A stretch of 14,930 nt of DNA from Acidaminococcales bacterium (GCA_031275255.1 JAISPA010000187.1:1-14930), one strand, 5' to 3'. Positions 7,808-14,491 are shown, counted from the stretch's first letter. The notes: generated by a model from the letters alone, not told the origin. Translations and numbers: made by a program.

Positions 7808-9137
7808 TTTGCGCGGATTGTTACTTAAACTGAATAACAGCGGCCTTCTGCGCCACGTAAAAAGGCGTGTCAGTTCCCAATATGAAATAGCCGCGCTTTT
7901 AAAAAATACCAAAGGTGAGATGCCTTTGTGTTTTGAGCAGGTAGACGACTATAATTGTCCGCTGGTCGCCGGGATCGGCGGCACCCGCGAGCTGATGGCG
8001 CTGAGCGTAGGCGTCTCTCCGTACGCTTTGCCGGAATCTCTGGCTATGGCAATCGCGTCGCCTTTGCCGGTGGAAATTGTCGCATCCGCGCCTGTGCAGG
8101 AACATGTGATAAAAGCGCCTTTTAACCTTGACGATTATTTCCCGGTGTTAAGATACAACCAGCTTGATCCGGCCGGATTTTTAGTTTCCGGGGTAATGGT
8201 GGCAAAATCTGTTTCCGGCGGGAAGTTTTACACGTCGGTCAGAAGAATGCAGTATCTTGGCGGGAACCGCAGCTGCCTTCTGGTTACTTCTTACGAGATG
8301 AGAAAGCAGATAAGCCGCTATGAGGAAATAAAGGAGCCTATGCCGGTAGCCTTTATGTTTGGCGTCAGCCCGGCGGTGGTTTTGGCGTCGCAGATAAGCA
8401 CACATTATTATAATGCCGATAAATTCGCGGTAACCGGTGCGCTTTTGGGAGAGAACAGCCGGGTCGTAAATTGCCGGACGGTCGATTTGGCGGTTCTGGC
8501 TGACGCGGAGATGGTTCTGGAGGGAAATCTCTATCCCTGGCGCAAAGAAAAAGAAGGTCCTTTCGGGGAACTCGGCGGTTATTACGGCGGAGCATCCGAG
8601 CAGCCGGTGGTGGAATTCAGCGCGCTTACTTTTCGGGACAATCCGATCGCGCAGACTATCTTGGCCGGGAGCTGCGAAGAAAAGCTGCCGGAGGCGATAG
8701 CACGCGAAGTAGCGTTGCTGGCGGCGGTCAGTCAGACCGTGCCGGGCGTGAAGAGGGTGAACGTGACCATGGCGGGCGCAGGCAGGTTCCACGCGATCAT
8801 ACAACTCGACAAACAGACCGGCGCCGACGGTAAACAGGCCCTGTTGGCGGCGTTCAGCGCGGACAAGGACTTGAAACATGCGGTTGCGGTGGATATGGAC
8901 GTCGATATTTTCAACCCCGAAGACGTGGAATGGGCTATAGCCACCAGAGTGCAGGCTGATTTGGATGTTTTCATTATCCCGGGCGCCATGGGTTCGCCGC
9001 TTGATCCGTCTCATCTTTTGCGGGGCGTAAGCGCCAAAATGGGGGTAGACGCCACCGTGCCGGCCGGCGGCCGGGGCTATGCCCGTACTTACATACCGGG
9101 CGAAGAGAAGACAAATATAGAAGATTATATATCATGA
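7797..9137 (+). CDS. UbiD-family prFMN-dependent (hetero)aromatic decarboxylase
   Basis: A 446-residue protein of the UbiD family, which reversibly decarboxylates aromatic, heteroaromatic or alpha,beta-unsaturated acids using prFMN and Mn/K ions. The catalytic Arg-Glu-Glu set is present: R150 in VRRMQYLG, and E253 and E258 in KEGPFGELGGYYG, equivalent to R173/E277/E282 of Aspergillus Fdc1. Other family marks are N-A-D-K-F-A-V-T-G-A-L, C-R-T-V-D-L-A-V-L-A-D-A-E-M-V-L-E-G and the C-terminal I-P-G-A-M-G-S-P-L-D-P-S-H. Candidate starts are GTG 7788, ATG 7794 and ATG 7797. I prefer 7797 because GGCGGTG lies about 6 bases upstream and it gives MSRDLRGLL. The gene overlaps ubiX, and the next shell gene follows within 25 bases. 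Its place at the head of a microcompartment operon with purine-type hydrolases makes an imidazole carboxylate a candidate substrate; this is inference. Confidence 0.92.
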   Translation: MSRDLRGLLLKLNNSGLLRHVKRRVSSQYEIAALLKNTKGEMPLCFEQVDDYNCPLVAGIGGTRELMALSVGVSPYALPESLAMAIASPLPVEIVASAPVQEHVIKAPFNLDDYFPVLRYNQLDPAGFLVSGVMVAKSVSGGKFYTSVRRMQYLGGNRSCLLVTSYEMRKQISRYEEIKEPMPVAFMFGVSPAVVLASQISTHYYNADKFAVTGALLGENSRVVNCRTVDLAVLADAEMVLEGNLYPWRKEKEGPFGELGGYYGGASEQPVVEFSALTFRDNPIAQTILAGSCEEKLPEAIAREVALLAAVSQTVPGVKRVNVTMAGAGRFHAIIQLDKQTGADGKQALLAAFSADKDLKHAVAVDMDVDIFNPEDVEWAIATRVQADLDVFIIPGAMGSPLDPSHLLRGVSAKMGVDATVPAGGRGYARTYIPGEEKTNIEDYIS

Positions 9138-9161
9138 CGACAGATGAAGGAGCTGGGTATT

Positions 9162-9446
9162 GTGGCGACGGGATTGTTGGAAACAAGAGGACTGGCCGAC
9201 GCTTTGGATGCGCTTGACGCTATGCTGAAAGCCGCCGGCGTACGGCTGGGCTTGGTGAAACGTGTGGGCGGGGGTGTTGTTACCATAGTGGTTAAAGGCG
9301 AGGTGGCGGCGGTGGAAGCGGCGGTGGAGGCCGGCGCGCGCAAAGCCGTGAATGAGGGCGCAATGTTGCTTTGCTCTTATATCATTGCTAATCCTCACCC
9401 TGAATTGCGAAAATATCTGGCGGGGGAGGCGGAGATAGTTGAATGA
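9162..9446 (+). CDS. BMC-H microcompartment shell protein 1
   Basis: A single BMC domain of about 94 residues. It has the family opening G-L-L-E-T-R-G-L-A-D-A-L-D-A-L-D-A-M-L-K-A-A-G-V, then the pore loop VGGGVVTIVVKGEVAAVEAAVEAGA, then a C-terminal segment ending IANPHPELRKYL. Such proteins form hexamers that tile the facets of the shell. Two starts are possible. ATG 9144 (MKELGIVATGLLET) has no ribosome site. GTG 9162 has AAGGAG 9 bases upstream and gives MATGLLETRGL, which matches the usual short N-terminus of this family, so I prefer GTG. It lies directly after ubiD. The following gene starts inside its last codons. Confidence 0.92.
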   Translation: MATGLLETRGLADALDALDAMLKAAGVRLGLVKRVGGGVVTIVVKGEVAAVEAAVEAGARKAVNEGAMLLCSYIIANPHPELRKYLAGEAEIVE

Positions 9447-10242
9447 GTTTGTGTCCGGAATAATAAACGAATTGCTTACGCCCGCGCGTACGGGCGGGGA
9501 AACGCCGCCGCGGCCGAATTACCAGCGTGACAAAAGCAAGAGGCGGCCGGAATGGGAAAACGGCAACAAACCTACTGGGCCAAGAGATAAATTAGCCGAA
9601 AATTACGCATTTTTGCGCAGCGCGGCCCTGGCGCGCAATATACCGCCGCCGGAGGACGCGCCGGGCCTTCGGACAAAAATCGCCGCGGCCGGCAACCTTC
9701 CCTGGCGCGCGTTGATGATTGAACAGCCAAGCGAACATTTGGCGCGCGATTTGAAGTTGAGATTGGGGAACGCGGACGCGATCGGACTGATCAAGGCGGA
9801 AACGGCCGGACTGGCCGCGTTGTTTGCCGTTGATGAGGCAATAAGCGTATTTGGTCTTGCGAACAGTATATTTAACTGCGATATTGAACGTACGCAAAAC
9901 TTGTGTTTTTATTTCGCCGATGACAGCGTTAACGTGCGCAAGGTCGTGGAACGCTTTGCGCGCAGGGAAAATTTCAATTTTTACCGGGATGGTTTCCTGG
10001 TAAAGGAAAAGGTATCCAATTTTTTGAGCAGGTATATGAAGGCCAGCGCCCGCTTGCCGCTGGCGGCCCGGGAGGCGGTCGACGAATTGTCCCTTTGGCC
10101 GGAACTTAATAGATATTACACGGAGAACCGCGATTGCTTTATAAATTTTAAATTTGTAGCCGGCGCTCTTGTCGCTCAGGGAGACGAAGGGGAGATTTTA
10201 AAGGCGCTTGCGCGCGTAACCGGGAGGCGTGATCTTGTCTGA
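9439..10242 (+). CDS. Unrecognised BMC-associated protein with a candidate N-terminal encapsulation peptide
   Basis: A 267-residue protein that I do not recognise. Residues 1-14 (MNEFVSGIINELLT) form a short helix with hydrophobic residues spaced i, i+1, i+4, i+5, i+8, i+9 (F4, V5, I8, I9, L12, L13). A roughly 35-residue polar, proline- and charge-rich linker follows (about 15-50). The folded part runs from LAENYAFLRSAALARN onwards. A short amphipathic helix plus linker is the usual design of peptides that direct cargo into microcompartments. The body shows no Walker, Rossmann, BMC, aldehyde dehydrogenase or metal-binding motif that I can name. It contains helices such as KVVERFARRENFNFYRDG and LPLAAREAVDELSLWPEL. 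The start is TTG 9439, overlapping the stop of the BMC-H gene by 8 bases, with GGGGAGG about 9 bases upstream. It sits between two shell genes, so a cargo or shell-linked role is likely. Its function is unknown. Confidence 0.75.
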   Translation: MNEFVSGIINELLTPARTGGETPPRPNYQRDKSKRRPEWENGNKPTGPRDKLAENYAFLRSAALARNIPPPEDAPGLRTKIAAAGNLPWRALMIEQPSEHLARDLKLRLGNADAIGLIKAETAGLAALFAVDEAISVFGLANSIFNCDIERTQNLCFYFADDSVNVRKVVERFARRENFNFYRDGFLVKEKVSNFLSRYMKASARLPLAAREAVDELSLWPELNRYYTENRDCFINFKFVAGALVAQGDEGEILKALARVTGRRDLV

Positions 10243-10516
10243 CAATGCTATGGGGTTTATCGAAACGGCCGGTTACGCCGGCGCGCTTATTGCGGCCGAT
10301 TTCGCTTTAAAAAGCGCAAATGTCAGGCTGGTCAGGATGGAACGGGTGATTGGAGTAAACAAGTTACTCAGCCTGACCGTCTGGCTGGAAGGCGAAGTGG
10401 CGGCCGTTCAGTCGGCGGTGGCTTCGGGAAGAACAGCGCTTGAACAAAACGGCATGTTTGTCCGCGTGCATGTTATCCCTAATATGGACGCCGGCGCGCG
10501 CTCTGTATTCAAATAA
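10235..10516 (+). CDS. BMC-H microcompartment shell protein 2 (divergent)
   Basis: A single BMC domain of 93 residues: [20 protein letters not shown], then [17 protein letters not shown], a divergent pore region [30 protein letters not shown], and a final [10 protein letters not shown] strand. The pore loop has V-N-K after the first glycine, where hexamer proteins normally have G-S-G or G-G-G, and it looks one residue longer. I chose TTG 10235 because GGGAGG (10222-10227) lies 7 bases before it. The GTG at 10229 is only one base from that site. The start overlaps the preceding gene's stop by 8 bases, the same arrangement as at the previous junction. Confidence 0.88.
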   Translation: MSDNAMGFIETAGYAGALIAADFALKSANVRLVRMERVIGVNKLLSLTVWLEGEVAAVQSAVASGRTALEQNGMFVRVHVIPNMDAGARSVFK

Positions 10517-10566
10517 TCATACAAAACATAGATGTGCAAAAAAGCGATAAAAGGGAGGAACAGAAA

Positions 10567-10857
10567 ATGAAGGAAGCTTTGGGATTGATTGAGACAAAAG
10601 GGTTGGTCGGGGCGATCGAAGCCGCCGACGCTATGGTCAAGGCGGCCAATGTGGAAATTACCGGTTATGAGAAAATTGGGTTCGGCCTTGTAACAATTAT
10701 GATCCGCGGCGACGTCGGCGCGGTAAAAGCCGCTACCGACGCCGGTGCGGACGCGGCCAGGCGGGTGGGGGAAGTTGTGTCTGTGCACGTTATACCGCGC
10801 CCGCACAATGAAGTGGAAAAAACCATTCTCCGTTCCGCCGTCAAGCCCGAAGCCTGA
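10567..10857 (+). CDS. BMC-H microcompartment shell protein 3 (PduA/EutM-like)
   Basis: A 96-residue BMC protein close to the family consensus: [60 protein letters not shown], then [11 protein letters not shown]. The pore motif is G38-F39-G40, with phenylalanine where serine or glycine is typical, which would make a hydrophobic and perhaps narrowed pore. The ATG at 10567 has GGGAGG 8 bases upstream, the strongest start signal of the three hexamer genes, so this is probably the major facet protein. An open GTG extension to 10534 spans the ribosome site and is rejected. Confidence 0.95.
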   Translation: MKEALGLIETKGLVGAIEAADAMVKAANVEITGYEKIGFGLVTIMIRGDVGAVKAATDAGADAARRVGEVVSVHVIPRPHNEVEKTILRSAVKPEA

Positions 10858-10896
10858 AAATGACCGGCCTGTAACCGGAATAAGCGGAGGGGCGCC

Positions 10897-11160
10897 ATGA
10901 AAATAGGTCTTGTAATAGGTCAGGTTATCGCCACACGCAAAGATGAAAAGCTAGTCGGCTGCAAGCTCTTGATCACGCAGCCGGTAACGCCGGGGAAAAA
11001 ACCGCAGGGAGAAAACATTGTCGCGGTTGATTCCGTGGGCGCGGGAGTCGGGGAATACGTTCTTTATGTCTCCGGTTCAGTCGCGCCCAAGGCGCTGCGC
11101 GATGTTAATACGCCTGTAGACGCGGTCATAGTCGGCATTATTGACAAAATAGAGTTATGA
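10897..11160 (+). CDS. BMC-P vertex protein (EutN/CcmL family)
   Basis: An 87-residue pentamer-forming protein: MKIGLVIGQVIATRKDEKL, G-C-K-L-L-I-T-Q-P-V, then V-A-V-D-S-V-G-A-G-V-G-E-Y-V-L-Y-V-S-G-S and a closing D-A-V-I-V-G-I-I-D-K-I. Family members cap the twelve vertices of the icosahedral shell. Their presence together with BMC-H proteins shows that a closed compartment is encoded. The ATG has GCGGAGGGG about 5 bases upstream. The gene lies 39 bases after the third BMC-H gene and 76 bases before the amidohydrolase. Confidence 0.95.
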   Translation: MKIGLVIGQVIATRKDEKLVGCKLLITQPVTPGKKPQGENIVAVDSVGAGVGEYVLYVSGSVAPKALRDVNTPVDAVIVGIIDKIEL

Positions 11161-11236
11161 CATGCCGTGCGTCCGGGAAACGGCGTCCGCCGGCTTAGAG
11201 GCGGAGAATATACCTGTGAATCTGAAGGTGTGAAGA

Positions 11237-13084
11237 ATGAACGCGAATATAAATAAACGGGCGATACGCTTTCGCCGGATGATTGACACGCTGCTGAGCG
11301 CGCATAAAAATGAATGCGCCGACATAGTGCTGACAAACGGGCGTCTTGTAAATGTGCTCACACGCGAGATATATACCGCCGACGTAGCGATCAAGGATGA
11401 ATACATACTGCTGACAGGCGATTGTTCCGGAGTCGTCGGCCCGCGCACCCGCATCCTTGACTTATCCGGCGGATTCATCTGCCCCGGCTTCATTGACGCG
11501 CATATGCATTTTGAAAGCTCCATGCTTACTGTTTCCGAATTCAGCAAATTATCAATCATATCCGGCACCACCACTCTGATAGCGGACCCGCACGAGATAG
11601 CCAATGTGGCGGGCATAGAAGGGATGCGTGCAATGATTGACGAAGCGGCTGTGCTGCCTAATCGGGTTCTTTTTACCATTCCCTGTATGGTTCCGGACGC
11701 TCCCGGGCTGGAAACAGCCGGGGCCAGCGTAACGTCCGGAAACGTAGGGTTGCTGCTGGGGCATGATTTGGTGCAAGGAATAGGCGAAATGCAGGGCTTT
11801 AGCAATGTAAAGCCGGTTTATGAGCATACGCCGTCGCTCATCGACGATTTATTGGCGAGCGTTTCTTTGGCTTTTGCGTTGAAAAAGACGGTGGAAGGCA
11901 ATGCGCCCGGACTGTCCGGCGCGGATCTGGCGGCGCACATCCTGGCCTGCGGCGGCAGCACCTCTTGTCATGAAACTACATCCAAGGCGGAATGTATTGA
12001 AAAGTTGAGAAATAATATTACCGTGTTTATGCGCGAAGGTTCGACGCAAAAGAATATGGCCGAGTGCATAAAAGCGGTGACGGAAGACGGCCTGGATTCA
12101 CGCAAGTTGGTTTTGGCGACAGACGATATGCTGGCGCAGGATTTGCTCGGTTTGGGGCATATGAACGAGATTATCAGAAGAACGATTGAGCAGGGCATTG
12201 ATCCTGTGGAAGCGATACAAATGGCGACGATAAACGCCGCCAGGCATTTTGCTTTGAACGACATCGGGGCAGTCGCGCCGGGGAAGATAGCCGATCTGGC
12301 GATTGTCAGCGACCTGGAGAAAATGACGGTAAAGATGGTTTTGCTCAACGGTTCGATAGCCGCCCGCGACGGCGAACTGCTCCTTGCCATACCGCCCTAC
12401 AAATACCCCAACCGTTTAAAAAACACCATACGCCGGGCGCCGGTAAAATATGAAGAGTTTTTTTGGCGCTCGGCTGAAAACAACGAGAAAGTCGACGTGA
12501 TAAAAGTCATTCCCAATCAAAACCTTACCGGCCGGGAACAATGCGTCCTGCCGGTAAAGGACGGAATTGTGGCGGCTGACCCGGGACAGGACGTCATATA
12601 TATTTTTGTTGTGGAAAGGTACGGCGCGACCGGGCGGACAGGCAAGGGATTCGTCAAAGGGTTTGGGCTGGAAAGAGGCGCCGTCGCCTTGAGCGTCGCG
12701 CACGACGCGCACAATATAGTGGCTTGCGGCGTTGATTTGCATGATGTCGCGCTGGCGGTCAACCGGGTAATCAAAATGGGCGGCGGGGTGGCGCTCATCA
12801 ACGAAAGCAAGGTTATAGGGGATATTGCTTTGCCGATAGCGGGCCTCATGACCGATGAGCTGTCCGGCCGTGAAGTCAGTGAAAAAATCGCCGCTTTGGA
12901 ACAGGCGGCCGCCGAACGGCTTGGCTGCAAACTGGCCGCGCCGTTCATGCACTTGTCCTTCCTGACGCTGGTAACCAGCCCGGAATTGAAAATAACCGAC
13001 AAAGGGCTTGTAGATACGGTAAAACATGAATTTTTGAACGGCGCGGAAAAAGTTCCGACAAAGCCGTTTGTTCTAAAATCATAG
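11237..13084 (+). CDS. Adenine-deaminase-family amidohydrolase, possible cyclic amidohydrolase of purine breakdown
   Basis: A 615-residue protein built like adenine deaminase (AdeC/Ade). It has an N-terminal beta-sandwich strand ADIVLTNGRLVNVLTREIY, then the TIM-barrel metal site PGFIDAHMHFESSM (H89, H91), GTTTLIADPHEIANVAG, E184 in GIGEMQGF, H245 in SCHETTS, and D296 in ATDDM. The C-terminal adenine deaminase domain includes SVAHDAHNIVACGVDLHDVA, MGGGVALI and PFMHLSFLTL. Adenine deaminases convert adenine to hypoxanthine plus ammonia. Unusual here is N222 in EGNAPGLSG, where the family normally has His (GHAPGLSG), a metal-site residue. That suggests a changed site or a different purine-like substrate. 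Cluster context makes a ring-opening amidohydrolase, for example on xanthine, a reasonable alternative. The ATG at 11237 has GAAGGTG about 7 bases upstream. Confidence 0.85.
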   Translation: MNANINKRAIRFRRMIDTLLSAHKNECADIVLTNGRLVNVLTREIYTADVAIKDEYILLTGDCSGVVGPRTRILDLSGGFICPGFIDAHMHFESSMLTVSEFSKLSIISGTTTLIADPHEIANVAGIEGMRAMIDEAAVLPNRVLFTIPCMVPDAPGLETAGASVTSGNVGLLLGHDLVQGIGEMQGFSNVKPVYEHTPSLIDDLLASVSLAFALKKTVEGNAPGLSGADLAAHILACGGSTSCHETTSKAECIEKLRNNITVFMREGSTQKNMAECIKAVTEDGLDSRKLVLATDDMLAQDLLGLGHMNEIIRRTIEQGIDPVEAIQMATINAARHFALNDIGAVAPGKIADLAIVSDLEKMTVKMVLLNGSIAARDGELLLAIPPYKYPNRLKNTIRRAPVKYEEFFWRSAENNEKVDVIKVIPNQNLTGREQCVLPVKDGIVAADPGQDVIYIFVVERYGATGRTGKGFVKGFGLERGAVALSVAHDAHNIVACGVDLHDVALAVNRVIKMGGGVALINESKVIGDIALPIAGLMTDELSGREVSEKIAALEQAAAERLGCKLAAPFMHLSFLTLVTSPELKITDKGLVDTVKHEFLNGAEKVPTKPFVLKS

Positions 13085-13093
13085 GCGACAGCC

Positions 13094-13114
13094 TTTAAGT
13101 GTTACGGGGTACTA
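13094..13114 (+). repeat. Perfect 21-bp inverted repeat partner / MITE end remnant
   Basis: This 21-base segment, with core GTGTTACGGGGTACTA, is an exact reverse complement of 14544-14564. With its upstream bases GACAGCCTTT (13087-13096) it also matches, imperfectly, the right end of the MITE-like element (GACAACCTTTAGGTGTTAC near 14732-14750). It lies between the amidohydrolase stop and the cyclase start. It may be a solo end left by an excised or deleted copy of that element. Confidence 0.7.
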
Positions 13115-13140
13115 GGATTTCTGTGAAAGCGGGGATTGCC

Positions 13141-13836
13141 GTGGACTATGAAATTATAGATATATCGCAGGAAATTTACCAGGGAATGCCTGTATTTCCC
13201 CCGCATCAGCCGACGATGATCTTCCCGAACATAAGCCATGATGAAAGCCTGAAAAAAATGGGTTTTATGTTTGCCACCAACAACCTGCTGCTTAGCGAAC
13301 ACGGCCCCACTCATACCGACGCACCGTATGAATACGACTTGAAAGGCGAAACGATCGACCGGCTTCCGTTGGAAAAGTTCTTTGGGCAGGCTTTTTGCGT
13401 TGATTTAAAGCACATCGGCGAAGACAGTTTTATTGGCAAGGAAGATCTGCGGGAAGCGCTGGAAAAAGCCGGGTTTAAAATCACCAGGGGCGACATTCTG
13501 CTCATACACACAGGGCATTTTGCGCGCAGTTACGGGACGGATAAATGGCTTGCAAATTACACGGGTTTAAGTTATGAAGCGGCGGCATATCTTGCGAAAA
13601 GCGGTATAAAGATGATTGGCGTAGACGCGCCGTCGGTGGACAAAACCGGCGACGTGAATTATTCCGCGCATAAAGCCTGCCGTGAATACGGTATGTTAAA
13701 TACGGAGAACCTGTGTAATCTTGACAAACTGATCGGTAAGAAATTTTTGTATATAGGCTTTCCGCTGCGGATACGAAACGGCACCGGTTCGCCTGTCAGG
13801 GCGGTCGCGGTCGTCGGCGGCGAAAGGAGAGCGTGA
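13141..13836 (+). CDS. Cyclase/kynurenine-formamidase-family metal-dependent hydrolase
   Basis: A 231-residue protein of the 'cyclase' family (PF04199), metal-dependent amide and ring hydrolases that include kynurenine formamidase and isatin hydrolase. It begins MDYEIIDISQEIYQGMPVFP. It has the metal motif S-E-H-G-P-T-H-T-D-A-P-Y-E (H54, H58, D60), the strand G-D-I-L-L-I-H-T-G-H, IGVDAPSVDKTGDVNYSAH, and a C-terminal FPLRIRNGTGSPVRAVAV. Compared with the standard H-x-G-T-H-x-D-x-P-x-H pattern, the third position is Pro and the last His is Glu (E64). The frame is open from 13099, but that stretch lies in the repeat. GTG 13141, with GCGGGG about 6 bases upstream, gives the normal family start. 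It overlaps or abuts the DUF1989 gene. The proposed job is amide or ureido hydrolysis in the cluster's pathway, which is inference. Confidence 0.85.
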   Translation: MDYEIIDISQEIYQGMPVFPPHQPTMIFPNISHDESLKKMGFMFATNNLLLSEHGPTHTDAPYEYDLKGETIDRLPLEKFFGQAFCVDLKHIGEDSFIGKEDLREALEKAGFKITRGDILLIHTGHFARSYGTDKWLANYTGLSYEAAAYLAKSGIKMIGVDAPSVDKTGDVNYSAHKACREYGMLNTENLCNLDKLIGKKFLYIGFPLRIRNGTGSPVRAVAVVGGERRA

Positions 13837-13838
13837 AG

Positions 13839-14444
13839 ATGAGATTGAAAAAAGAAATAATAATAAAGCCTTATTCCGGCGCGGCGGCGGAAGTGCTGGA
13901 AGGGGAAGAACTTTGCATAATTGATTTGCAGGGGCAGCAGGTAAGCGATTTTGTCTGTTTCAACAAAGATGACTTAAAAGAACATGTTTCCCCTGTGCAT
14001 ATGCGTTCGTCGCTTTCCAGCCTGCGCCTTAAGGTAAATGATCTTTTGTACAGCAATTACCGCTCCGGAATGATGAAGCTGGTGGAAGACACCGTCGGCA
14101 AACACGATTTTTTCTTCCCGGCTTGTGATTACTACCGATATAAAGTGGATTTCGGCGTGGAAAATCATCCCAACTGTTACGACAATTTTATAAAAGCGCT
14201 GCGCATTTTCGGTATACAGCCGGAAACTTTGCCTGATCCTATCAATTGGTTTATGAACAACGAAGTAGACGTTAACGGCGATTATACAATCAGGCCGCCG
14301 CTTTCCAAGCCAGGCGATTATGTGCGGCTTCGGGCGCTTAAAAACTGTATTGTGGCTTGTACAACCTGCTCACAGGATTTTGTGCCGGTAAACGGGATGA
14401 AGGTAACGATGATAAAATTGCAGATATTCACGCATGTCTGTTGA
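13839..14444 (+). CDS. DUF1989 / urea-carboxylase-associated family protein
   Basis: A 201-residue protein with the family's N-terminal I-K-P-Y-S-G-A-A-A-E-V-L-E-G-E-x-L-x-I-I-D-L-Q-G-Q-Q-V-S-D-F, then a middle S-P-x-H-M-R-S-S-L and G-K-H-D-F-F-F-P-A-C-D, then the cysteine cluster ENHPNCYDN, and a tail A-C-T-T-C-S-Q-D-F-V-P-V-N-G. Relatives (UAAP1/2, CgdA/CgdB) occur with urea or guanidine carboxylases and include carboxyguanidine deiminase, so C-N hydrolysis or deimination is a known activity of the family. Conserved Cys and His residues are in keeping with a metal site. I chose ATG 13839, with AGGAGA about 8 bases upstream, over GTG 13833 (which overlaps the cyclase stop as GTGA). In this cluster a deaminase step is a plausible role, but this is not shown by the sequence. 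Confidence 0.85.
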   Translation: MRLKKEIIIKPYSGAAAEVLEGEELCIIDLQGQQVSDFVCFNKDDLKEHVSPVHMRSSLSSLRLKVNDLLYSNYRSGMMKLVEDTVGKHDFFFPACDYYRYKVDFGVENHPNCYDNFIKALRIFGIQPETLPDPINWFMNNEVDVNGDYTIRPPLSKPGDYVRLRALKNCIVACTTCSQDFVPVNGMKVTMIKLQIFTHVC

Positions 14445-14491
14445 TATAAAAAGCGTGTCCGTACCGAACAAAATGAAAAGAGGGTGGTTAT

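Noticed and set aside
8181..9014. Long antisense open frame of 277 codons inside the ubiD gene
   Set aside because: It is a shadow of a strongly conserved coding frame. The product is His/Arg-rich with no recognisable domain and no ribosome site.
13099..13140. N-terminal extension of the cyclase-family protein as a possible encapsulation peptide
   Set aside because: The stretch is encoded largely by the 21-bp repeat, reads LRGTRISVKAGIA with no amphipathic pattern, and the later GTG gives the standard family start.
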